NCBI GenBank assembly: GCA_028554755.1
Contig: JAPTOF010000002.1
Coordinates: forward strand, 28,899,001 to 28,963,000
Length of the DNA: 64,000 nt
From: Cordia subcordata
Taxonomy: Eukaryota; Streptophyta; Magnoliopsida; Boraginales; Cordiaceae
Reading direction: 5' to 3'
Shown here: in pieces, positions 1-13,513 of the stretch
Position numbering within the stretch: the first letter of the stretch is position 1
How the letters are laid out: each line of letters opens with the position of its first letter
Made by a program: the position numbers and the translations under genes
Notes under the pieces: model-generated
Told to the model about the DNA's origin: nothing
What the model saw: the letters and a program-made list of their open reading frames with translations, nothing else
Databases searched by the model: none

Positions 1-263
1 TCAAAGAAGAAATGTTACAATTTGTTCAAACAGGTGAATCATCATCACCGTCAAAAATGTCAATGGAGACATCACAGCAGGGCAGCCGATATTTTTGTCT
101 TGTAGGACAATCGCAGGATCCAGAGGAAGAAGGAAACTATTCCCTGGAGGACGTGTTCGAATCATTTGAAGGCGTGTTGAAAGGACCGTTGCAGATAAGG
201 CAGAAACAGAAGGAATCTTTTGATCCACCACATTCAGATAAAGATAGGACCGGTGGAAAGTAA
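1..263 (+). CDS. C-terminal end of an unrecognised protein (5' end outside window)
   Basis: An open frame enters from the left edge and ends at TAA 261-263. It gives about 86 residues that are acidic and Ser/Gln-rich, including the stretch NYSLEDVFESFEGVLKG, and it ends in a charged tail. I see no membrane segment or domain I can name. The first in-window ATG (12-14) is probably internal, because the frame is open upstream of it. What follows is AT-rich, with a TATAAAAATAG motif near 431 and T-rich stretches. This could be an ordinary 3' UTR or the promoter of a retroelement. I cannot tell whether this is the last exon of a host gene or the end of a transposon or pararetrovirus polyprotein. 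Confidence 0.45.
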   Translation, partial: KEEMLQFVQTGESSSPSKMSMETSQQGSRYFCLVGQSQDPEEEGNYSLEDVFESFEGVLKGPLQIRQKQKESFDPPHSDKDRTGGK

Positions 264-3045
264 ATTTGTCGTTTAGGACAAATCCTGTCATCTTTTTACT
301 GTAGGTAAATAATAAGTTTTCTTTTAGTGTAATAATATAGTACTTGTAATTATTACTTCGGATTCGAAATGTTTGAAGTCCGGAGTAAGTTGTTTTTTAT
401 TTTCATTTCAAATTCGAGCATCCAATTGTCTATAAAAATAGAAGTCTCGGATTAGTTTAGTGTGTGTGCAGTTTGATATTTTTCTCTTTATATTTTTCCT
501 CTGTAGTGTTCATTTTATCAATAATATTCTGAGTGAGCTTCTCCTCCAAAGGTATTATTTATTTTATTTTTTGTATTAATATTATATTTTGTTTTTGTTC
601 TGGCCTAATGGAAGGCTAGATCCTTGATGGATTGTAATTACTCTACACTATTATAAGATATGTTTAGCTAGCTTATACCTTTGTAATAACCCTCAAATCC
701 TCTGATGATGTTATGGACATCTTGAGTGAAATAATAATAATAATAATAATAGAATGAGCAAGAGAAAATATGATTGAGGATGACAATTAAATTTATGTAC
801 AATAAATTTTTTTTTAAACCGAAGGTGGACAAGCTTTTTGGAGAAATTTGGCCAACTGTTATCAGTCTTTATTTTCCTTATGAAATTAAGTATGATTTGC
901 GAAAATTAAATACTAATAACAAAAATTGTAAGAAAAATCAAATTGGGAATTAGATGTGAAAAGAAAAAGAAAAAAATAAAATAAAAAATCGGCAATTCTC
1001 TCGTTAAGTAATCAGTTTCAAAAGCATTTTCTTTTAATCATTAGCTTTTGCAAAATCATTGGCAGTATTTAAAAAAAATGAAATCTCAAGAAAAATAAAG
1101 GAAAAAAAATCAAGAATAGCCCTTCGCACGGCATACAAAGTCATGAAATATTAAAAGGACAAAATTACTTTCAAGCAACACACGTGGCCAACTTCTAGGT
1201 ACAAATTATGTGAGATCAAAGTGGGACTTTCAAATGTTTCATAACAGGAAACAAGATGAATGATTTTAATATAAATAGGAAGACAGAAGCATTGGAAATA
1301 ATTGAATGGAAATTTGGAATATGCAGACATAATATGGAGTTATTGAGTAACAATATCAAATCTAAATGACATTTAGGAGTACGTAGAAATAGATGAGGGA
1401 ATTTGAAATACAAATTTACCCCACTTACTTCGAATCTTAAATTCTGAATCTCTTCAGTCTACAACTGATAATACCCTATGCACATGGTAAAACATTCTCT
1501 ATCGTTAAAAAATAAGATTTACAAATCGATCATAAAATTTCAGAGTAAAACGAGTATAGCCAAAACTTATCTTGAGAGTAGCCCTTAAACAAAGAATAAA
1601 TACCCAACTTAATCTGCTAGTGTTCTTCGTATTTTTTTTTTATTGAGAAGAGAGAAGTGTAGGAGACAAAAAAATAATCGTGAAACGAATAGAAATATAT
1701 ATGAGTCCCAAGTCAAAGTCTGCCTGGTCAAATCTTATTTATTTTATTATATATATATATATTTAAAGAGCCCCACTACCAACAACTGCCACCCCTCATT
1801 ATCATTTCTATCTAGGTTGGGGATCATCAAATCTAAAGCTCTAATACCAGCACTATTTCCTTGTTTAGAATTGAGCTCCTACCTTGTTCTCAAATATTAA
1901 CTAGCGATTATCTCATCCCATGCTACTCTTGTATTTGACCTTGGTTCGAAAAGTAAGTTGTGCTATGATATAGCGTTTTATCATGATACAATGCAACTTG
2001 ATATGATATGACTTGACATGATATGGCATGACTTGATTTGGAAAATACTCGCCTTCTCGTAAAATTTTGGGATCCCATTTCATGTTTGCTTGAGCTTGTT
2101 GGGGCATACTCTCCTATCATATGTGTGCCAGTGGGGACCTTATACCAACTATTTGATATGATCATGATTGATTCTGGATTGAGATATGAGGGCCTTGTAC
2201 CCTCACCACGAGTTTATTATGATTAAATCGCTACAACATATTCACAACTCACGTTACATTATATTTTATATACTTTCTTTTACGAGTTAATTCTGGTTAT
2301 GATCAACATGAATTTTAATTTTGCGCACTCCCATATTTTCTTAATGCCCTTCCGGAAACGTGTTTTTTTGTTTCAGTTTTTCTATTATTTTGATATTCAT
2401 GTTTGTTCTATCTTGGGAGAAAGATCCTTTATTTACTGAGCGTTCGATTCACTCACCTTTATATTTTTTTATGTTGTTACTTGTTACAGATGATCACGAG
2501 TAAGGGGATGTACGTTTGCGATAAGGAATGACCTTATCTTTATTAGTATTTTGATAGTTAGATTTTAATGTTGAGACACTGTATATATATACATATACAT
2601 ATATACATATATATATGTATATGATAATTACCACCGCCATTAGATGATATTTCTAGTCTATCAACTTGATTACTTAGCTATAAAAAGTTTGTGTAGAACA
2701 TGAAGCTTTTTAGCTTTTGCGGTCATGTATTAGCAAGTGGTGGCGACAGCATGAAGTGACGGTGGCACTTGATATTGGCGGAGATTGGAAAGTGTTGTGT
2801 TGGTCGACGACGAACGAAGAACGTGATGGTGATAACTGATCGTAGATCCGACGGCTAGATCTCTATACGTGCATTTGTGTGTGTTTGTGTGTGTGTGCAT
2901 GAGAGAGAGAGAGCAGACGATGAAGATGTTCAACTATGCTTGATGTTATATGTATGTGTATTAAGGTTTTTTTTTTTTTTAATGGGCCCGTGTAAGCCCT
3001 AATGCTATTTGGGATAGGAAAAAATATATTGTAACTTTGTCATAT
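264..3045. other. Gene-free spacer with LTR-like and simple-sequence stretches
   Basis: No convincing exon. It holds an ATA microsatellite (about 729-750), AT-rich sequence, a TA/CATA microsatellite (about 2582-2624) and a GT/GA run near 2876-2915. Bases 1900-2560, including an ACTGAGCGTTCGATTCAC block and TTGTTACAGATGATCACGAG, resemble the 3' half of a plant Ty3/gypsy LTR. I saw no partner LTR, primer-binding site or polyprotein, so at best it is a decayed solo LTR. Confidence 0.35.
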
Positions 3046-3049
3046 ATAG

Positions 3050-3240
3050 ATGGGTTTGATGAAAGAAATATTCCAACTAAAGCTAGACCTTACCAGATGA
3101 ATAAGGAATATCTGGAGTAATGCAAAAAGGAGATTTCTAGTTTGCTTAATAAAGGGTTTGGTAAAAAATTGTCTAGTGACTGGATCGTGCCCAGCAAATT
3201 GCCTGGTGAGCCTGAGATAGCAAAAGAATCGAATCACACA
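3050..3240 (+). pseudogene. Endogenous caulimovirid (pararetrovirus) reverse-transcriptase fragment, decayed
   Basis: Forward translation of about 3050-3200 gives a short block resembling the start of the Caulimoviridae reverse-transcriptase domain: a KARPYQMNKEYLE segment, then CKKEISSLLNKG. The Gln-Met-Asn and Cys-Lys-Lys-Glu-Ile pattern fits plant pararetroviruses better than Ty3/gypsy elements, which usually have Arg-Met with acidic residues here. The frame is broken by a stop at 3118-3120, and similarity fades within about 60 residues. No protease, RNase H or movement-protein segment is visible nearby. It is an old, non-functional genomic insertion. The assignment rests on motif pattern only. 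Confidence 0.5.
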
Positions 3241-6200
3241 AGTGAATCTTCGATATAGTGGAATCTATTAAAGAAACATTAAGCATCTTGATGATGAGTA
3301 ATTATCACATTCTTGCCAGTTGAACATATTCAATAAGATTCATTTGTCAAAATCAATTTAGCCGAAGCCTCTTAGGAATCTGCGAGACGATTTTGTTTTC
3401 TTTTTTCTTTTGGGGTGTCAAGGAGATATTTCATTATCTACATGAAATGTAATTTACATTAACTTTACAGTTCTAGATGTCAGCAGCATCAATTTCTTAA
3501 TTTACAAGCAAAAAGAATTCATGCAAAAAAAGAGCAACGGATAAACATGCACGTCCCATCTAAGCTTTTATAAAACAAGAATGCGTCCTTCGTGCTTTGA
3601 GAAGGGATCGGTTCATAATGTTATAATATTACAAGTAAAATATTATAATCATTAATTGTCAAATTATGGTAAAATAGTTTGAGCGGTTAAAACTTGAGAT
3701 TCCACTAGTGATACTTAGATATATAAAGCTTATCTTTAACGTGTGCAGCTCTTATGGTTGAAAAAAATGTCTGCCATCCACTTCTACCGACCAATAAAGA
3801 GAGAGTGAGTAATCCGCTACTATTTTCTCTGTTCACTAACATAATCACTCTTTTAATTGCAGACGTAAACACGACAACATATACATGATATTATACAAAA
3901 TAAGCAACAATAATTTATTAGATTTGACGAATAAAAAATAATAATTTATTTGAAAAAAGGTATCCAACATGACACGTACTAAGATACGATAATCAAAGTT
4001 ATATTATAAATTGTACATGCGTGATACGTATATTATATGGTGGATATTTTGGTCAGAACTTAGTGATTTTTTGGTCGGAAAAACTTGGTGATTAAAACAC
4101 CAATAAATTAACATTTGAGCTCGACATGTCAATTTTAAATATTCGTATGTGCATCATAGGCGTCTGGAATCTTCAAAAGGAGAATAAGATGGTAGGGACG
4201 AGGGACTTTGGAACGATGGCATGTGAGAGGTGCGTGACTCTTGCGTATTTGTAGAACTCAACTTTACCAGTCCGCGATTAACGTACTTAAATATTATCGG
4301 ATCGTTTTGAAACTTTTCTTCTATTAATTATTAATTTTCACATTAAAATACTCCAAGTATCTATGAATTTAAACTTTCCGTAACACGTTACGCAAGCTCC
4401 AAGTAGCGTCAGTAACGAGTAAAATACTACAGTAATAAGCACGCAATAAAGTGGCGCTGACGTAAGCATCTAAAGTTGCGTGAAAAAGTCACCAAATGGC
4501 ATTCTACATTTTGATTAAAAGACAAAAACAAAAAGAAAACGGCTTCTGCATTGTTTAGTTGAGTTCCTTGTGAAGAGTAAAATGCACCAATTTTTTTTTA
4601 AAAAAAAATTAAATTGAACTCCATACTTAATGCGAAGAATATATTACTAATGGTCTGAATACTTATAAATATACATATTTTTTTTATAAAAATATTTATA
4701 AACACTTAAAAATAAATATTAATGTAACATTCTTAAACTACTATAAGAGAGAATTTTTTCTATCTTCCTTTGTTAGATTGAAATTCTTCTAGGGGATCAA
4801 ACCCTTTGGACATTGGTGCTCAATGGTGTCATGATTGCAACTAAAAGATCTTCAAGAACATCTTGGCCAACTGGCAGGGTGAGCACAACGTTAACAAATT
4901 AATTTGTATATTTGTTAATTTTTCAATAAATATTTATAAATTTAACATTCTATCATCTTAACAACTTTTTATATTTCTCAATATACAAAAAGACAGACCT
5001 CGTTTGCTGGTGCGTCATTAATCTAGTGAGTGAGGACTCACTAGTCATGGCCACCAATGCAGGCCAAAGGGATGTGTAATCAGCCACTACATGTAAGAGA
5101 TTGCCACGTGTGTTGCCCCCGATGGTAGAGGTTGGCCACGTGGCAACACCTGCAGCCTCAATGGGACCAAATGTCTATGAAGACATGATGATGATATATA
5201 TAATAGGGTGCAATATCACCAGAATTTTCTGGAGAGTACGTCGTACCTGGATCAGGGTTGGGGTGGTGTAATAAAAGAGATGTAGTCACCCAAGTTACGG
5301 AAAATTGTGCCTCACCATGTGAATTGTGACACTAATTTCCCAACCTATCCAGTAGATACCTTCCCCCTCCCCTTAAGGTTGCTTTTATTATCAACTGGTA
5401 AAAAAATTTTGGACAATGCACGGCTATATTATACAATACTATTATAATACAAAATTTAAATTATATAATAAATAGTTATTAAAATTCAAATTTGCAAGGA
5501 GTCAAATAAGTTGTACTTGTATTTACATATTTCTTTATAAAAATTGAAATCGAAAAAAAAGTTTTAATTTTGTCTCTTTATTATTTTGACTAATTTGAGA
5601 TAAGATTGATTATAAACTGTAAAAGAATTTGTAGAATTAGAGAGGGGTCAGCTAAATACGAGGATGAGAATATCCAAATTTTATTTTAGATTTTACTTGA
5701 TCCAATCTAATTAGAATTTTATATCTAAAATTTATCTTGGAATCAATTTGAAAAGTTGATTTTTTATTTTTTTATTTTCATAAGTATTTTAATGTAATTT
5801 GAGATAATTTTGTAATTAGTTAAACTTACATAATATTAATTTAGATGAATTTAGACTTTTTATATTTAACTTTTTCAACTTTTCATACTTTTTTTTTTAA
5901 AAATAAATCTCAATTAGCACAATGTGGTTTAACAAAAAACAAAAACACACAAGAAAAAAAAATAATGAAAAACTTGAAGACTAAAAACATGGGTATTTAA
6001 ATTATGATCTCTAATCTAAAATGTAACATCCTTTGCTATCTTTTATATGTAGCCTTCTAAGAGGCACCTTGTATGAACTACTCTTTCTATTAATATAAGG
6101 GTTCTGCCATTTCTTCTTCTTCAAAAAAAAAACAATTATGATAGAGTTTTATAATTTTTATTACCTAATTGAATAGTTTATTTTTGCTCTTGAAGTTAAA

Positions 6201-7930
6201 AATTCTAAACTTGAAAATTTAAAAATTCGAATAAATTTCCACTCTGATGTGAAAGCCAAAATCTATTTTTAGATTTAGTTTAAATTAGCATAATATAATT
6301 TAACAAATCTATGTATTTTTCTAATCTAGTCTAAATTAGCATAATATATTTAACAAATAACAAAAATCAAAACTTGAATTTAGAAAACCTAAAACCCAAA
6401 TCTCCAACAATACTCAACTTTAAAACCCAAATATCCGACAACACTCAGCTTTTATGATTGTAAATGTTTAATTTAATAATTTTCTAGATCTAAAAATTTA
6501 AATATTTGAACTTAAAAATTCAACCAAATTTCTATATCTAACCCGATCCAATAGTTTTATCAACTTGAAATGGAAAAGAATTAAAAATCTGAAAGCAAAA
6601 AAGTGTTATTAGCAGAGAAATGAAAAAGAGAATGCACTTCATTTTGATTGAGTGAGAACAAGAAAAAAGATAGAGTACGTTTTGAATTATCTAATCAAAT
6701 AGTTTATTTGATTTTAATGATTTAAAATATAAACTCGAAAACTCAAACTAATTCTCTTAGTCTTGAGTTCTGTGACTTTTAACCCGATCAATTTTTTTAT
6801 CGCAAAACTTAAAATATTAAAAATCAAAACTAAATTTTACCCCACATAAAAGTCAAAAGACGTAATTAAAAAAGAAGTAAGAAAAAAAAGAACAAATCAT
6901 TTTGCCATGGAAAAAAAAAAAGAAAAAAAGTAAATGTAAAACTATAAATTTTCTATGATAAACATAAAAATTACAAACTTACCATAACAAATATTATATA
7001 AATTTTGATTAATAATTATGCTTTTTTTAAGAATTTATTACAACATTACTATTTTAAGTACTATTCATTCATAAAAGAGAACAATGAATGAATATTATCA
7101 AAAGAAGTCATTCTTTTTTTTATATTAGTAGAGATGTGGTTCTTCACGATGCTCCAAGGAATTTGTTTTCTCTTGCATTGGGCGTTACTTTTTTGCCCTT
7201 TTTGATATAATATAATTTGGCTATATGATTGTTACACCATTGTTTTCTTAAATTTATTGTGGTGTGTTTATTTAACTTTATGATGTTAACACAATAAACA
7301 AAAAAGTCAAAATCTTCTCTATAAGCTTAAATTTTTACATTAAGTGATAACTTTAATATGATATTAGAGCTTAAAAGCCAAATGATCTCTAGTTTCTAAA
7401 CTCACCATCAATCATTTATAAAAACATTAAAACTACCCTCGTGCAAAATTCCAAAACAAACTCAGTACGTGAGGAAGCGTATTAACACAATAAATAAGTA
7501 AACTAACTTTTTAAATGAGGTGGTAACTCTACTATATATTGATTTTGGTTCCAATTGGAGTTCTTCGTTTTTTTGTTCAAAATTTCTTTCTTTCTCTCCT
7601 CTTACAATTGTTTATATGGCATGCTTGTCCTTGTGCTAATTGCATGATAAATCGAACCATTTATTTCTGGGCTTTCAAATTGTTTTTGAAAAATAAAGTA
7701 ATCATTTTGGAAAACAAAGTGAAAGGCAAACTCCCCACACAGTGTATCCTGTGCACGTAGGCAAGAAAACCTCATTGGATGGCAACGAATGAGAAAGGAA
7801 GAAATGGAGATGTGCTACTATTCAGCCTATCTTGATGAACCATAGTGAGGACTGAGTGGATTTAGCTTTTTTCTTTTTCTGTTATACCCTTATTGACTGA
7901 ACCTATTAACTTTAGTATGTCGTTAATCGC
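3241..7930. other. Long AT-rich intergenic region without recognisable genes
   Basis: Both strands carry many stops, A/T homopolymers and no conserved protein pattern. The only non-random block I noticed is GC-richer sequence at 5030-5390, with two CACGTG hexamers (5105-5110 and 5137-5142), the second within GGCCACGTGGC. These are the G-box/ABRE core, but no gene start follows within several hundred bases. Confidence 0.5.
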
Positions 7931-8239
7931 AAAGAAGAAGAAATGAGGGACCATCTTGATCTCTTACATGAAATAAATCCTGTTGCGATCCCTACTACAT
8001 ATGAAACTATAATCGAATTTGCTCGAAAACTTGATAGAAAAATAGTAATGTATATGGAAGCAAACGAAGAAAAGTCACTGGGTGATCTTCTGGAGTCTCT
8101 CAATCTCTCTTTTCTGAGAAAGAAAATTAATTTTTACCGAAAAATTCTTTCAAAAGAAGATGAAATTAGATCAAACTTTAAAAAGAATACTTTGTTTGAA
8201 AAGCGTAGCAGACGGAACCGAAGTCCCAATTCACTTTAG
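7911..8239 (+). CDS. Orphan ORF ended by a MITE insertion; possible exon or gene relic
   Basis: An ATG at 7943 opens a 98-residue frame, TAG at 8237-8239. The frame extends upstream to a possible acceptor (ACTTTAG, ending near 7915), so it could be an exon. The protein is charged and probably helical, with segments such as DHLDLLHEINPVAIP and KSLGDLLESLNLSFL, then a basic tail. I recognise no family. The stop codon is made from the TTA target duplication plus the first base of a Tourist-like element. Without the insertion the frame would run only three codons further, so the insertion barely changed its length. Expression is unknown. Confidence 0.3.
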
Positions 8240-8469
8240 GGCCTGTTTGGATTGGCTTTTTTTTAAGAAAAAAATATTTTTTTTCTTGAAAAAATTATAT
8301 TAAATTTACAATAAGTATTTAATTTGGCTTCAAAAAAAGTTAAAACTCTGAAAAAAAAAGCTCAAATACTAATTTTTTTAAAAGCCAAACTTTTCAACTT
8401 ATCAAAAAAAATTATTTTTTAAAAATTATTAAAAAAACACTTTAAAAAAAAATCAATCCAAACGCGCCC
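8239..8469. mobile_element. Tourist-like (PIF/Harbinger) MITE, complete
   Basis: A 231-bp element bounded by inverted ends GGGCCTGTTTGGATTG and CAATCCAAACGCGCCC. TTA lies directly on both sides (8236-8238 and 8470-8472), the 3-bp target duplication typical of PIF/Harbinger. The interior is T-rich then A-rich, so the element is largely a hairpin, and it has no coding capacity. Related copies lie at about 23241, 47799 and 62882. Confidence 0.8.
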
Positions 8470-9321
8470 TTATCAACACTAACATCTCTAATCGTACAGT
8501 TTGCGTGAAAACGGCCAAATATGCATCCATTGAACGAACATATTCTCAGACAAAAAGCTAACCAAAAAAAAAAAAAAGAAAAAAGACTCAGATAAAAGAG
8601 AAACAATAAATGAACATATTCTTCTCAGAGTTACTTCTTTTCGTCTTACTTTTTCGGCGATTGGGAGTTGAACAAGAAAAAGATAAATGAGACATACACT
8701 GCCAGGAATATCAAGCGCCAAATATTCATTTCAACTTGTGCTTCACTTGTACTTACCATGCTTGTCCTTTTTCTATAAACAAAGATGGGAATCGATTTGC
8801 TCACAATAATATGTGCGACAATTTAATATATGATCATGTAAATGTAATAAAATCAATTAAATAATACGCCACGATTAAATCTTGCTTATAACACAATAAT
8901 GAGGAAGTCCGAAACTGTACAAAGGGCAATAGGCATTTCCCCAACTCCTTGCTCAATTCATATGCTCTAAAAAAAAAGACAGTATGATGTGTATATTTGA
9001 TGTCCATGACCACATGATAATCAAATACTCAACAGAAGCTTGCACGTAAGACTGGAAACAAACGAAAAGAACATGCAGCTTAAACGGTTCAAGTTTTACT
9101 TTGAGAACGCTTCAAGAGTGTGAAGAGAATAATTATTACTTTTATTAGGATTAGAAAATTGCACAGTAATCACGCATGAAAGTCTGTTTTGGCATATAAC
9201 AAAAAACACAGCACACAAAGGACTGTTGATTTTTTAACTCAATGTCACCATGCAATCAAGGAAACTCCTGAGAATTTCTCACTCGAACAACTCCTGAAAA
9301 CTTCCGGTGTGATGCTCATCT

Positions 9322-12300
9322 TCACATTGTTGGCCGCACATTGAGACGAGATGCTAGCTTCTGACCAAGAGACTTGTCTGCCTGCACGGGACGTACAATA
9401 TATAAGGGTTAAACGTTGTTGTTTTTTTTTTTTTTTTTCCGTGCTACAAGCATCTTGCTGCTCGCACAATTGCCATCGAGGAGTGTTCAAAGAGAAGGCA
9501 GTCATACCTGAGACCAGTATGAAATCCAGATACTGCGGATCTCATGGGTGACTCGGGGTTCTGACAGAGCGTCAACCCATCGGCGTATAAATCTCTCTTG
9601 CCTGAAAAATGATCAAGACCATTATGTAACAACTGCAACACTTGCCTAATTTAAAAGCAACAAGAAAGACAAAAATACCTTTCTGGATCCCAGGATCGGT
9701 ATCTCTCTCCTGGCTGCGTGAAGTTGTTTTCCTTCTCAATTATGACCTGCATAACCCAGGAAAATACCATTAATACTGGACCATGTTTTAGAATATATAA
9801 AACCTTTCTTCTGATCCACAGGATCCACCTATTTTAACGGCCAAGCAGAAAAGTAACAACCTGGAAAGATATCATAGAACATATCATAGCACTCTATAAG
9901 TCAACCAACACTACCAGTTCAAACTCGGGCATAATTCTAATGACCAAAAATTTAAATCCTTCATGAGTTCAAACTTGTAGCACGCATAATCGGACAAGTT
10001 TGCCAACAGAATTTACAGCATTTAGTGGTATCGAAGCTTTACACCAAGACATACAACAAACAAGTCAAGCTAGAAAGGAAAACTTACCCTATCACGCCTT
10101 CCTGTCAAGACTCGAGGAGGAATAGGGTGCCTTTCAGCATGACGAACAGGATCATACCTTGAAGGGAAATAATTGACCTGCACGAAAATTGTTGCATTTA
10201 GTCAAAACATAAACCTCACAGAAAAAAAAAAACCAGAAAAGGAAAGATGCTCTCTACAATAGCTAATCTTGTTGCAACATATATAAAAAAGGCTCAAGCC
10301 TATGAAAGTTGGGAAATGAAGATCTCCCACAACTCAAATACCAAAGCAGAAAAGTATAGAAATATTTGGAATTAGCAAAGTACCTCCTCATCCCTGTGCA
10401 TGAAATTCATGAAACCTTCATGGTGATTGTTGTGATGTGCACATTTGGGAGCATTAACAGGGAGCTGTAGATAGTTTGGGCCAAGACGATGGCGCTGTGT
10501 ATCAGCATAGGAGAATATACGAGTTTGGAGAAGCTTATCCTCTGAGTAGTAAATTCCAGGAACAACAATGGCAGGGCAAAATGCAAGCTGCTCATTCTCT
10601 GCAAAGAAGTTATCAATGTTCTTATTCAGCACCAAACGGCCCACTGGTTGCAGGGGCACTATGTCCTCAGGCCAGGTTTTGGTTACATCAAGTGGATCAA
10701 AATCAAATCTATCTTCATGATCAGGGTCAATTATCTGGATGAAAAGTTTCCATTCTGGGTAATTTCCAGCTGCAATTGAATCATAGAGATCCTGAGTGGC
10801 ATGGCTGTGATTAGATCCTCCAACCTTAATAGCTTCCTCTTCCAACAGACACTTCACTCCGCAAGTTGGGTTCCAGTGGAACTTTACATAATGTGCTTTT
10901 CCTTCCTTGTTAATCAGAGTATAGGTGTTAACTCCAGAACCCTCCATGTGACGGTAATCTTGTGGAACACCCAAGTCATCAAACAAGAATGTGAACATAT
11001 GCAGACTCTCTGGGTGATGGGAGAAGAAGTCGAGGATCCTCCAGTTCTCCTGGATGTGGGACTTCGGATTTGGTTTTAGAGCATGGACCATATCTGGGAA
11101 TTTCATACCATCACGGACGAAAAAAACAGGAAAGTTGTTTCCCACCAAATCAAAATTACCCTGAGTTCACAAGAACAAGCTAACAACATCAACATGACCA
11201 TTGCACTAAGTCTCATCATACTAATAGAAGAGGATTGCAAACCGTACTGAAATAGCACATGAATACCAACATAATAGATATAGACTAATGCAATGTGCTA
11301 GCACAACTAAAAGAATATTAAAGACACAAGGAGAACATTCCCCAAGCTATGTATTAAGAATGATGCCTCCACCAGATAGAAACAAGAAATGAAAGAAGGC
11401 AACTGCTCCAGTCCACATGCATTGTTGCTGATTCTTCTTGATGTGTGATCATATCATATTATCATACATTTGTTCAGTGGTGGAAAAAAGTGAAAAGCAC
11501 AATGATCTGATCTTTCAACTAAAAGGGAACTTCTTCTAATAGAAAACTTCAAAGATTGTGACTGAATATGAAGGAAGCTACAACATTTAGAAATGAAGAT
11601 CATATCAGTATGCAAGTTGCTAAAATCTATGCTTGAGATAAACCAAAACATTTTTGTGGTGTGTTGTGGGGGGGGGTGAAGATTCTCCATTCCAGTGTCT
11701 TCAGCTCTGAATATAGGTATGACGCTCTAGGTCTTGAGTATCACCCTTAGTATGGTTTTAAACCAATAAGCTAATAAGATTCAAAGCAATAAGTTCAGTG
11801 CCTATCTTGACTAGACAACACAAAATGATTAAAATTCTATTGTAACAATAAACCAAAAAGCGCAAATTCTTGCCGCAGGTCAGCTGCATAGTTTAATCAT
11901 GGATGGACAAGCAACAAGAAACAAGTCTAACCTCTCTGGTATAGAATTTCACTGCAAAACCTCGAGGATCTCTGAGGGTTTCTGGGCTTCCACGCTCATG
12001 GATAACTGTCGAGAAACGAACAATGACAGGAGTCTGGACTCCCGGAGCTCGAAGGAAATCAGCACATGTAAGATGAGAAATATCATGTGTGACCTCAAAG
12101 AAACCCTTGGCACTTGCACCCCTAGCATGAACAACACGTTCTGGGATACGCTCCCTATCAAAATTGGCAAGTTTCTCAACCAAATGGTAATCCTCAAGGA
12201 GGATTGGACCTGTCATTCAGAAAAAGAGTCTTATATCAGCATACAAGTGCTTTAGCTACGTTTAGGTTCACCTGGAACAGAAAGTATATGAGCTACAGAG

Positions 12301-13390
12301 TATCTTAACATCAGAGAATCAGCTCACTAAAACTCTCAATAGTTAGGGAAGACAATGCATCTTATTGCTCAAGCACTTATACTCCAAAACTTGCCGGAAC
12401 ACTGATTAACAAAGATGCAGATTCAACGTTAATTAGCACCACTAAAATCTCCTGGTAATAAAAGACACGATTAACATAATATTCTGTATCTGATGGCATT
12501 TCTAGAAATGCTTATGATAGAGCGTGGTACGTTAGAACGAGACAGGAGTTACTTTTACAACTTAACATAAGAACAATGACATTTCCACGCAGCTGAGCAA
12601 ACATTTTCGTAATGGAAAAGTCTAATTAGATATTGAGCTTGGCTTAAAGCCAAAAAAAGAAACCCGTATCTCATTGATTAGATAGAGATACTATACAAAT
12701 CACTTCTTCAAGTGAACAGCAAGACAAAATTTCCAGAAGCTTCACTATGAACTTTTTATACAAAACTTCATAAAGCAGAAATCACTAATCATGATTGACA
12801 ACAAAAAACTTAAAAAGAAAAAATGCTGCACTACATCTTATATAAAAAGTAAAATACGATTTTAATTTTTTTTTTAAAAAAAAAGAAAGAAAATGATCAA
12901 AGCAATACCTCTGGTTCCAACGGTCAAAGAGGAGTTGTTGTTCCATACTGGAGAACCTGAATTTGTTGTCCAGAACGGCGAATTAAACGCACTTGATGGT
13001 CGGTACTGCACCACGTCATTCTCCAACGCATTAATATAGATTCAGAAACACACACACAAACATACATATATTACACCAGCTTCTTAAATGAAAAAAACAA
13101 AATCACCACAAAACCTTATACGTTTTATCTAACTTATCTATTAAACAAAGAAAGGAAACCCATGATTCTATCGACTCAAACAAATGAAATTAAAAAAACA
13201 AAAAAGTCATAAACAAATGAAACGGCAAGTAATTAGACGCGAAAAAAATCGGGAAAAAAAATTCTTATTAGTTGATTTTCAGAAAGGAATCATATTAGAA
13301 TGTATAAATGAATGATTTTTATTTTTTTAAATATTGACTAATTAAGGCATAGAGATTAGCAGCAGTAGCACCTACCTTGTATGGATCCAT
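9322..13390 (-). CDS. CAT: Catalase, peroxisomal, 492 aa, complete (8 coding exons)
   Basis: Decomposes hydrogen peroxide to water and oxygen in peroxisomes. Coding exons, 5' to 3' on the minus strand: 13390-13376, 13005-12909, 12209-11932, 11160-10384, 10177-10088, 9746-9679, 9601-9508, 9381-9322. All introns are GT-AG and the phases join to exactly 492 codons plus TGA, the usual plant catalase length. The protein starts [15 protein letters not shown]. Catalytic His65 ([12 protein letters not shown]) and Asn138 ([10 protein letters not shown]), and the haem-ligand Tyr348 ([14 protein letters not shown]), fall at their standard positions. The C-terminus is [14 protein letters not shown], with QKL at -13 to -11, the internal PTS1-like signal described in plant catalases. 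The first exon encodes only MDPYK. No frameshift or missing residue was seen. Confidence 0.96.
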
Positions 13391-13513
13391 GGCGAGAGAG
13401 AAGAACGAACTTGCAGTTTCGGCGCGCAGAGAGACGAGAGAAATGAGAGACGAGAAAGCGGTGATTACGATGATGACGAAGCATTCAGCATGGCTTCTCT
13501 TGAAGGGCGGGAG

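Noticed and set aside
2730..2933. Short His/Thr-rich minus-strand ORF
   Set aside because: Created by a GT/GA microsatellite; no homology pattern.
11454..12255. ORFs in catalase introns and antisense to exon 3
   Set aside because: Shadows of the catalase exon or AT-rich intron sequence; no conserved pattern.
13467..13491. Eight-codon upstream ORF (ATG at 13491, MLNASSSS then stop) before catalase
   Set aside because: The predicted transcription start from the TATA position is at or just downstream of this ATG, so it is probably not in the mRNA.
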